From Spirogloea muscicola (taxonomy: Eukaryota > Streptophyta > Zygnematophyceae > Spirogloeales > Spirogloeaceae): a DNA stretch of 64,000 nt. The DNA is taken from NCBI GenBank assembly GCA_009602725.1, contig WELB01000111.1, positions 180,942-244,941 of the forward strand, given 5' to 3'. Positions 56,850 to 64,000 of the stretch are shown in pieces. The notes under the pieces are model-generated. The model saw only the letters and a program-made list of their open reading frames with translations. It did no database searches and had not been told where the DNA came from. Positions within the stretch are counted from its first letter, which is position 1, and each line of letters starts with the position of its first letter. A program made the translations under genes and the position numbers.

Positions 56850-58160
56850 TTGGCCATTTTGTGTCAGGGCTTCACTGTACCCTGTCCATTCCCCTTGGGC
56901 TGGCCAACGCCTCCATTTAGCTTCGCTTGTGAGCCCCATCTTTCACTTTACTTTCACTGCCTGTACATTGTCTTGGCTCGGCTTGGCCTCACTTTCATCT
57001 CATGCGCACGCACCGCATCACCTCATTGGAAAAGCTTCGTCTTCTTTTCAAATGATTCCACGGAGGCGGTGGCTGTTAACGTCAGAATTAGGCCAGTTAG
57101 AGCAATGGGACAAGGTCCAGAGTGCCGGAGAACGCAGACACACAGCTTCTTTAGGAAGGGGCTTATCTTCAGGAGTTTCTTTTCTCTGAATGTCCCAGAG
57201 ATGGGAGGCAGTGGGCGGTCTGTACGCCCACAGCCCAATGAGCCTGGACAAAGGTCAAGCATTCCAACAAGGGGGACCACAAGGGGGCGATGGCTGTCAA
57301 CGGGCCCACAGTCACAAAATTCAGGCACGTGTTCCTTGTGCACAATGGCCACATTTGATGCGAAAGCGACAAGGCTTGGGACGTGTAATTAGCCCCGACA
57401 ACGAAAGCACGAATTTCGCCGTCCTCTTTTCTAGCATTCATGTTAGATGATTACACCTTCGCACCAGCAATCTGCTGCTACTCCCCGCGTCAGCAGAGGT
57501 AATTGTCCATGCTGCCAGCCTGCTCGGCCTGCTGATCAGCCCTTCCCGAGCCTCAGCAAATAATGGCTAGCCCTGTTGCTGGTGGCCCCCTCTTGCTTGT
57601 GCTGCTCAACAAAGCCTGGTCACTCAAGGGCTCTGAGCTCTCTTTTCAAATGCCTATTTTCATCCTACTTTGGGGCTGGCCCTTCACGGCCACTGCCTCT
57701 TTTTGCTTGAGCTCATATCTCTCAGCTATCGAAGGGGGGCGGTGGCTGTGAAAGCCAGCTCAGGAAGAATCAAGGGCCAAAACAGCCGGAAAGCACAGGG
57801 CCGGAAAGCACTTTCTATGCAGCCATGCAAAGTTGCTTTGACGAATGGGCGCTCAATAAGCCCCAGCCCAGCACAAGTTGAAGTAGCAAACAGCCGGAAA
57901 GAGGCTGTTGAAAGCGAGAAGGCTAGCCCGAAAGCGTGAAGCCTTTCTAAAGGGGGGGCCTGTGAAAAAGAGAGAGTGAAAGAAGGAAAGAAGGAAGGCG
58001 CTTCCAGGAGAAGAAGTGGCACTCCCAATGGGGGCAAGGGCTGTGACAAGCCAGCCCGAAAAGAATTGACAAAGGGTCGAAGGGGCCTAATGACGGAGGG
58101 GCCTAAAGCCCTTAGCAGCTACGAAGGGGCCCGAAGATGCTATGTCAGAACGGGGGGAGG
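56850..58160. repeat. Field of retrotransposon tail fragments, both orientations
   Basis: Plus-oriented hairpin remnants at about 56880-56905 and 57665-57695 (GGGGCTGGCCCTTCACGGCC). Reverse-oriented remnants at about 57738-57770 and 58035-58065 (GCCAGCCCGAAAAGAATTGA). A copy of the GAATTGGCC...CATGCGC motif lies at 56960-57020. No gene supported. Confidence 0.55.
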
Positions 58161-58164
58161 ATGG

Positions 58165-58420
58165 AACACTCAGTAGTCACGAGTGAAGAGCCTCGAATTT
58201 GACAGACCAGCTGCCGGAAATCTATCCCCCTGACGAAGCCGGAGGCCGCTGCGAGAGCACGGCCACCAGGCAGATGGAAGGCGTGGGCCGTGGACCGCTG
58301 AAGGGAGGCATCGCATGCGATAGACTTGGGCCCACGAGCCAGCGGCGTTGAATTCAGCCGGCTCACCGCGCCTGCGGGACACGAGAGGGCGGTGGCTGTG
58401 ACACGGCTAACCCTTAGAAA
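58165..58420 (-). pseudogene. RLE retrotransposon C-terminus remnant, minus strand
   Basis: Broken frames on the minus strand give AEFNAAGSWAQVYRMRCLPS (compare FNAAGSLAQVFRMRLAVS in the intact protein), LRLRQGDRFPAAGLSN, RLFTRDY, stop near 58170. Frameshifts are present. Close to subfamily A by the FNAAG block. Confidence 0.7.
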
Positions 58421-58785
58421 GATGGAAAGGTGAAAATCTCGTGTCTGAAACAAGCGAAGGCCAGATATGGCCAGATGGCAAATGAGGGATTGAAAGGTGA
58501 TGTGGAAGGCCAGCCCGGGAAGGAGGGAAAAGATTGTGTGATGAGAAATGGAGGGCCTGTGTGGCCAGAAGGAGGGGGTAGGAAGAGATGCAGCCGAGCT
58601 CGTCTTCAGGAGGAAAACCTTCTTCGAGCAGAGGGCAATGGCTGTCATTGGCCAGCCTGGGAATGGAATGGGGAACAAAGTGCGAAGGGGCCAGGAAAAC
58701 GGTAAAGCACACAGCGACTTCATTTTCTCCCAGTAAGAGATTGTGCGCCCTATTTGCCGTAGCTGTCGTAGCTGTCGTAGCTGCT
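58421..58785. repeat. Reverse-oriented tail remnants
   Basis: GGCCAGCCCGGGAAGGAGGG (about 58507) and GGCTGTCATTGGCCAGCCTG (about 58628) are mutated forms of the reverse tail. No gene seen. Confidence 0.45.
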
Positions 58786-58975
58786 TAGTTTCTCGGCGGA
58801 GTACCGCATTTCCAGCTTCGAGTTACTCGGACTTGCTGTTGCTCACCCGTGGGTAACTGAGCCTCCATCTGCATCGTCTCGTGTCCAGTTGAGTAGTTTT
58901 TTCTGTCCGGCACCATTTATGGCTTTTGACATTCGTTTTGGGCTGGCTTTGCCAGAAGAAAATGCTCGCTGATAG
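58786..58975 (+). mobile_element. RLE retrotransposon 3' end, subfamily A
   Basis: SRRSTAFPASSYSDLLLLTR, then G and a stop, near 58855, followed by a UTR with TTTGACATTCGTTTTGGGCT and a GGCTGGCTTTGCC hairpin remnant (about 58937-58955). The coding part is only about 70 bases, so this is a severe 5' truncation. Confidence 0.75.
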
Positions 58976-58984
58976 AAAAAGAAT

Positions 58985-59450
58985 TACTTCGTGTATTTGA
59001 AACAAACGTAGGCCAAATGGCCAAGTACAAAGGCAAACACAGCTAAAGATTCACATATCCTACAGCAGATTGACCCGCTCAGTAACCACGGGTCAAAATA
59101 TGAAAGGTCACTAATCGATGCATGAATCCTAGATGTCAGATACGAAGCCCTTCTGCCACCAACTAGAGCTCGCCCAGCTTTCTGGTGCAGGTCCTGAGCA
59201 CGCTGCAAACAGGCCAAAACTCAACGTCGCAAAAACGACAGTTGTGCAGCTGGCAAGCCCATCTCAGCCGGAAACACATCTGCACGTCGTGTGTAGCCTA
59301 GATTGGCAATGTTTTGAAGAAGATTGTGGGAACGAGGACCCAGACAGCCAGAGCTATCAATTGCTGCTGGCAGGAGCTGATCGCATTGGGGGTAATCGGA
59401 GTAGTGCTGCATCTTTCGTTGTCCTGCACCGCCCACTGCGTGACCAGCGA
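58985..59450 (-). repeat. Dispersed repeat family DR1, copy 4 (long)
   Basis: GGCCAAATGGCCAAGTACAA, hairpin TGACCCGCTCAGTAACCACG GGTCA (about 59071-59095), the CTAGAGCTCG...CTTTCTGGTG block, then an extended part. Minus-strand peptides include AEMGLPAAQLSFLRR and ALVGGRRASYLTSRIHASIS. Confidence 0.8.
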
Positions 59451-59634
59451 TGTGTGTCGATGCTGGACCTTTATACGCCTCCGTAACAACATATCGTCGA
59501 CCAGGGCCCGTGGTCCTCCATCAGGTTGCACGCCCACAATGTCAAGTGTGCGGCAATTATAACGTCCCTGGGCGTCCATAGTGATAGGCATGATATTGTT
59601 GACTTCCACGACTCATAGAAAAACAATTTTGTGT

Positions 59635-60032
59635 GTTTTGAAATAAACGAGGGCCAAATGGCCAAGTACGAAGGCAAACACATCTGAAGACCTACATAAC
59701 CTTCAGCAAATTGACCCGCTCAGTAACCACGGGTCAAAACTTAAAGGTCACTAACCGATGCCTGAATACTAGATGTCAGATATGAAGCCCTTCTGCCACC
59801 AACTAGAGCTCGCTCAGCTTTCTGGTGCAAAGCATTAGCCTGAGCACGCTGCAAACAGGCCGATACTCGTCGTTGCAAGAACGACAGATATGCAGCTGGC
59901 AAGCCCATCTCAGCTGGAAACACATCTGCACGACGTAATCCAAACTGGCAATATTCTGGAGAAGTGTGTGGAAGCGAGGACCCAGACAGTCAAAGATGTC
60001 GACTGCCGCTGGCAGGAGCTGATCGCATTGTG
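59635..60032 (-). repeat. Dispersed repeat family DR1, copy 5 (best preserved)
   Basis: Same order as copy 4, about 650 bases away in the same direction. The minus strand reads, across frames, QCDQLLPAAVDIFDCLGPRF, HTLLQNIASLDY, FPAEMGLPAAYLSFLQRRVS, ACLQRAQANALHQKAERALV, GGRRASYLTSSIQASVSDL, stop. The hairpin TTGACCCG...CGGGTCAA (about 59710-59735) follows that stop, as a 3' UTR would. The peptide is not recognised. Confidence 0.8.
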
Positions 60033-60500
60033 AAAAAAGAGGGGCTAGCAAAGCCAGCCCAGAAAAGAATGAACAATATCCAGAGGCCAAAAAGAACTCC
60101 GGCTCCTTCAGACCTTGTCCATTCGTTGTTCAAAAAATGGTGCCGAAAAGAAAAACTACACACCAATTCACGAAATGATGCAGATGGAAGCTCAGTATCC
60201 ACGAGTGAGCAAGAGCAGCCCGTACTCTCTATGGGCTAGCAATCTCTTCTTTCCTTCTTCCATTTTTTCTTCACTAACTTGATCCACTGTGTTCTATAGA
60301 GCTTTCTCTGGTTCTCTGGTTCATTTCTTTTCTGGGCCGGCTTTACCAGCCCCTATGCTCAATGGGCGAGCCCTTTCTTCTTCTTTCTCTGCCTGAACAG
60401 TGTATTGGCTTGAATTGGCCTCCCTTTCATATCATGCGCCCAGCGCGCCTTCTCTCTTTCTCGGGGCCCTTCGAACTTTGTTCAATTTTATTTCTGGGCT
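60033..60500. repeat. Further retrotransposon tails
   Basis: A reverse tail at 60033-60085 (CAAAGCCAGCCCAGAAAAGA) and a forward tail at about 60320-60390 (GGGCCGGCTTTACCAGCCCC, CAATGGGCGAGCCCTTTC). The GAATTGGCC...CATGCGCCC motif lies at 60395-60460. No gene seen. Confidence 0.6.
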
Positions 60501-60504
60501 GGCC

Positions 60505-60880
60505 TCTGACAGGCCCCTCTGGCTATTGACACCCATGGGGCGTTGGGCGCTCGGTTGCTCGAGCTGCTCAACCAGCTCGCCCGCCACGCCATCGCCCCCC
60601 GCTTCCAGGGGAGCCGGTGGACTTTCCTGCAGCCGGGTCGCTCACGCAGGTGTACCGCATGCGCGTGGCCGTCAGAAGAAAGCGCGGCCAGATTGACTGG
60701 TGGCTGGGAAAGGTCAGCCCAAAAGAATGGACAAGGCCGTCTCGCTGCAGAGGTCTATGGCCCGCGCGCTCCACCTGCGTGCCGGCAGAGCCCTCGCTGC
60801 TGCCTCTGGCTCTGGCCAGGGGACCCACTTCCAGGAGCCTAGCTCTTATGATCTGCGGCTGCTAAGCAGGGGTTACTGAG
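60505..60880 (+). mobile_element. RLE retrotransposon 3' end, subfamily B, with nested 61-bp insertion
   Basis: Reads IDTHGALGARLLELLNQLAR, frameshift, PVDFPAAGSLTQVYRMRVAV, an interruption, then SLQRSMARALHLRAGRALAA, ASGSGQGTHFQEPSSYDLRL, LSRGY, stop near 60879. The interruption is an insertion with target duplication (separate entry). Confidence 0.85.
60667..60741 (-). mobile_element. 61-bp retrotransposon tail inserted with 7-bp target duplication
   Basis: GGCCGTC at 60667-60673 is repeated at 60735-60741. Between them lie 61 bases whose reverse complement begins TTGTCCATTC, contains the GGGCTGACC...GGTCAGCC-like hairpin region and ends GCGCTTTCTTCT. Removing the insert and one GGCCGTC restores RMRVAVSLQRS in frame. 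The same unit occurs at 22285-22350 and 43918-43977. Confidence 0.85.
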
Positions 60881-61640
60881 TGATTTGTAGCTGCTTTGTT
60901 TCTTTTTGTGCTTGGGGGTCAGGGGAAGCGCTGTTAAAGATTTCTCGTACTTTTATTCATTCCTTTTTGGGCTGGCTTTTCCAGCCCCTATCCTCAATGG
61001 GCGAGCCCTTTTTCTGACAGCCACCGCCCTCTACTGTATGCTTCCAGTAGAGGGCGGTGAATTGCCAGCCAGGCACAGAAAGAATGGACGGCAGGCCTCG
61101 CCATCATTGCGGCTCCGCCTGAGGCGGGGCTGCCGTGCCGCACGGGCCCGCACGTGGTTGGAGAAGGCGGGCGAGGCCGAGCTTCGGGCGAGTTGCAGCC
61201 ATGGCGGGCACGCGCGGGAGCAGGCGCCCAAGTGGGGGCCGTTGGCTTCGGCCAGCCTGGCCACCGGCAGCGGCGCCTGTGCGGCACTGGGTAGGTGAGC
61301 CGGCGGGCGGATGGAACAGTGGGGAAGAAGCACTTCCCGCAACGGGGCCCGATGGCCACAAAAGCGCAGGAAGAAGCTCTGACAACAGGGACGCTTGATG
61401 GCCTTCAAGGCCAGTCCAATGGCCAGCCCCGGAGGGGCCGGCCCGCCATATTCGCGGCCGCGGAGGTGGGGGCCGTCTCACGAGGCCCTGGCGCGCTCCG
61501 GTCGAGCCGGGGCCAGCCGTGTCGCGCGGCAAGGAAGGAGCTCTTCCTTGTCCATTCTTTTTTTGGCCTGGCTTGTCCTGCCCCTATCCTTAATAAGCGA
61601 GCCCGTTCTTCTTTTCTTCTTCCGAGAGACGCAGGCAGAC
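60881..61640. repeat. Retrotransposon tails and GC-rich spacer
   Basis: Forward tails at 60955-61015 (GGGCTGGCTTTTCCAGCCCC, CAATGGGCGAGCC) and 61550-61612 (TTTTTTGGCCTGGCTTGTCC, AATAAGCGAGCC). The GC-rich stretch 61090-61540 has chance open frames on both strands. No gene supported. Confidence 0.5.
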
Positions 61641-61785
61641 CCGGCAATGGCGGCCCCCTCTCCCCGGCTGCTTAGCAGGGGTTACTGAGTGTCTCGTAGC
61701 AGCTTTGTTCCTGTTACTTAGCGCTTCCCCTGGCCCCCTTCTCGTACTCTGTTCTTTCATTTTTCATTCTTTTGTTTGTGCTCAC
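61641..61785 (+). mobile_element. RLE retrotransposon tail, subfamily B
   Basis: Only RLLSRGY and stop (to about 61688) remain of the protein, then a 3' UTR (TGAGTGTCTCGTAGCAGC..., CTTAGCGCTTCCCCTGGCCC) that matches the UTR at 63876-63950 and, reversed, 22410-22470. Confidence 0.75.
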
Positions 61786-61859
61786 CCGTGGGTACTAATG
61801 TCATCTTAGGTACCTTAGATTAGGTCTCCGTATTATGTAGCATTGTTTAGTCTGCACTC

Positions 61860-62430
61860 GACTCTGCCTGAACAATGTATTGGCTTGAATTGGCCTCCCT
61901 TTCAATTCATGCGCCCCGCGCGCCTTCTCTCTTTCGGGCTGGTTGTTCCAGCCCCTATTCTCAATGGGCGAGCACTTTCTTCTCCCCGGCTGCACGCCTG
62001 GGCCCGGGCTTCCCCGCCACTCAGCGCCACGCCGGGAGGCGGCCCCGCGCGCCGCATGCCCGCCCTGCTCACGTCACACTGTTGCCTTAGCCACGCTCCC
62101 CTTGTAGCTCCACTTTTTGCGCACTAGCTTTTGCCTGAACAACGTACTGGCTTGGGATTGGCCACCCTTTCATTTCGAGAGAAGACGCGCGGAGCGCATG
62201 AAATGAAAGGCCAATTCAAGCCACTACAGTGTTCAGGAAGAGTCTTGTGCAAAATAAACAAGGCTACATGATACGGAGACCTAAACTGCTCCCCGCGCGC
62301 CTTCCCCCTGCTACAGGCCGCGACGCCCCCCAGCCGGCCCAGAACAGCTCTTGCTTAAGAGAGAAGGCGCGCGGTGCGCATGAAATTAAAGCGAGGCCAA
62401 TTCAAGCCATTACATTGTTCAGGCAGAAAA
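61860..62430. repeat. GAATTGGCC motif copies, one as a palindrome, plus a tail
   Basis: 61863-61932 is a forward motif copy. 61930-61985 is a tail (CGGGCTGGTTGTTCCAGCCC, CACTTTCTTCT). 62125-62230 is a palindrome of two motif copies. 62360-62430 is a reversed copy (GGCGCGCGGTGCGCATGAAA). Confidence 0.65.
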
Positions 62431-63015
62431 TGCAGAAAGTGCAAAGAATGCAGCGCAAAGAATGTGGCTACATGAAAAGGCAATGGCTATGAGAGGCCAG
62501 CCCAAAGCAATGTACAAGGACCGAAAGGGGCTGAAACCCGCAAAAAGCATGAAACATCTCCTGATGACTCCTGCGAATGGGCTGCTGGCATCCGACTCTT
62601 GGGCGTGAAAAGTTGCGCAGCTCGGGCTCGGTCTCCAACTCCACAGCATGCGCACCGCCTGACCCCACCCCCCCGCCGTCGCCAGCTCGTCGCCGTTGCG
62701 CGCGGCCACGTCGCACGCCCTGCGCCAGCGAGCGGGGCCCTAAATATATATTAGGGCTGGCCTTTCCCAGCCACCGCCCTCTCCTGGAATCGCCTTTCTC
62801 TCTATATATAGGCCCCCGTTGTCGCGGCTAGCCGGCCGACCCGGATGCGGGCCGGTCGCCCGCGGCGTGGCGCCAGCGCCGTCGGGCGAAGCCGATAATA
62901 AATAGGCGCATGCCGCCGGTGCCGGCGGCTGCCACAGTGGGGGCGAGCGGTGGGTGCGGGGAGCGGCTGGTTCTCAAAGTGGTGGAAGCGGCCGGGCGGC
63001 GCGGGCGGCTGTCGC
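62431..63015. other. Spacer with hairpin remnants
   Basis: A reverse tail at 62483-62522 and a forward remnant at 62750-62775 (TTAGGGCTGGCCTTTCCCAG). The GC-rich stretch 62630-63015 shows no supported gene. Confidence 0.4.
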
Positions 63016-63290
63016 GGAGCCCACTTCTACTGATTCAACGCGGCAGGCTCTCTCGCCCTGGTATACCGCTTGCGCCTATCCGTGAATTGTCAATGGTGCA
63101 CGCGTTGCATCTGCGTGCCGGTCACGCTTTGGCTGCAGCCTCTGGCTATAGACAGGGAACCCCTTACCCAGACAGGGACTACTTTCTCTGACCTGCGGCT
63201 TCTCAACAAAACAAACGGCCCTTCCAAATAAGGCAGTGACTGTGAAAGGCCAGCCCGAAAAAGAATGAACAAATTCCAAAGGGCCGAAGG
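63016..63290 (+). mobile_element. Decayed RLE retrotransposon 3' end and reversed tail
   Basis: Frameshifted blocks VHALHLRAGHALAAASGYRQ and SDLRLLN correspond to ALHLRAGRALAAASGSGQ and SDLRLLS of subfamily B. A reversed tail follows at 63235-63282 (GGCCAGCCCGAAAAAGAATG). Confidence 0.65.
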
Positions 63291-63795
63291 GCGCGCCAAG
63301 ACTACAGCTGTACAAGAGACTACAGCAACATGGAATACTGAGCACCCCAGAGCTGCGTGAGTCGCTTTATTCTTTGGCGCTTTTCTGGCCCCTTCGAAGT
63401 TTGTTCATTCTTTTTCTGGGCTAACCAAGCACAGCCTCCGCCGTCTACTGGAAGAGTCTATCTCTCAACTGCGCGGCCGGGCTGGATGGCGACGCCTCAC
63501 CGCGACGCCCCCGCCGTCTGCCGCGGGGAGCTTCCGGGCGCGCCATCTATTCCGGCGCGCGGCTGCCCATCTATTTTCCATACTCCAGACGGCGGCCCGG
63601 CTGCCGCGGCAAGTCTAATCCGGCGCTCGGCTGCCCATCTAATCTCCCTATTCCAGACGGCGGCACGGGGCCGCCGTTCCGGCGGCCGGCCCGGCGCCCC
63701 CTATTCCCGGTGCTGGTACCCCTCGCCCAACTGCCGCGGGTCCGAGACGGCGCGGCGCCGCCAAACAGCAATAGTAATATGTAGTATGTGTAGTA
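63291..63795. other. Spacer, no gene
   Basis: A partial tail at 63400-63430 (GTTCATTCTTTTTCTGGGCT). 63500-63770 holds imperfect tandem GC-rich units (GCGGCTGCCCATCTA, twice near 63560 and 63625; CCAGACGGCGGC, twice). No gene seen. Confidence 0.4.
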
Positions 63796-64000
63796 TATAA
63801 GCTGCCTCTGGCTCTGGCCAGGGGACCCACTTCCAGGAGCCCAGCATCTCTGATCTGCGGCTGCTTAGCAGGGGTTACTGAGTGTCTCGTAGCAGCTTTG
63901 TTTCTGTTACTTAGCGCTTCCCCTGGCCCCCTTCTCGTACTCTGTTCATTCTTTTTCGGGCTGGTTGTTCCAGCCCCTATTCTCAATGGGCGAGCACTTT
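63796..64000 (+). mobile_element. RLE retrotransposon 3' end, subfamily B, runs off window
   Basis: ASGSGQGTHFQEPSISDLRL, LSRGY, stop near 63878, then the full 3' UTR: CTTAGCGCTTCCCCTGGCCC, GTTCATTC, CGGGCTGGTTGTTCCAGCCC, CTATTCTCAATGGGCGAGC, ACTTT at the window edge. Confidence 0.85.

Noticed and set aside
63500-63770. Possible CRISPR-like or satellite array
   Set aside because: The repeated words are imperfect, few and without regular spacers, and the genome is eukaryotic.

Overview
This is nuclear DNA from a eukaryote. Genes are broken into many short exons with ordinary GT-AG introns. Coding ends are GC-rich, introns are closer to 50% GC, and retroelement debris fills the spaces. The best-read genes match plant-lineage families: a DWARF1/DIMINUTO sterol reductase, a plant-type GH43 hydrolase, the first half of a plant-type cyclic phosphodiesterase, and a HEAT/ARM protein like an uncharacterised plant family. 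SMC3 carries two introns with minor (U12) spliceosome signals. Together this suggests a green-lineage organism that keeps U12 splicing, perhaps a streptophyte alga. That placement is inference; no species can be named from the sequence.

Left part (1-18.6 kb): two unrecognised divergent genes; an apparently intact non-LTR retrotransposon (4658-8899) with two N-terminal C2HC zinc fingers, a reverse transcriptase, a CCHC knuckle and a restriction-like endonuclease; a HEAT/ARM gene starting just after retroelement debris; and a GH43 gene on the minus strand whose first exon is cut by a poly-T/N gap.

Middle (19.6-42.5 kb): decayed retrotransposon copies, some in inverted arrangement; a nearly complete SMC3 gene (about 28 exons); a convergent minus-strand gene with weak Claspin/MRC1 resemblance; half of a cyclic phosphodiesterase gene; inverted copia-type gag fragments; and a complete 13-exon DWF1/DHCR24-type sterol reductase gene.

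Right part (42.5-64 kb): repeats, a short two-exon gene of unknown function, a second poly-T/N gap cutting exon 1 of an unknown Ser-rich gene, a nearly complete minus-strand ETF-ubiquinone oxidoreductase gene, then about 8 kb of retroelement fragments.

The most interesting system is the retrotransposon family. At least two protein subfamilies share a 3' UTR stem-loop (GGGCTGG...CCAGCC) and a similar 3' end (TTTCTTCT-like). Dozens of very short 3'-end pieces are scattered through the window. One 61-bp piece sits inside another copy between exact 7-bp direct repeats, which fixes a real insertion unit. A second repeat family (five copies) has a different terminal hairpin and encodes an unrecognised peptide on the minus strand. 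The host genes are housekeeping genes (cohesion, replication, sterol, respiration, cell wall) and do not form a functional cluster.
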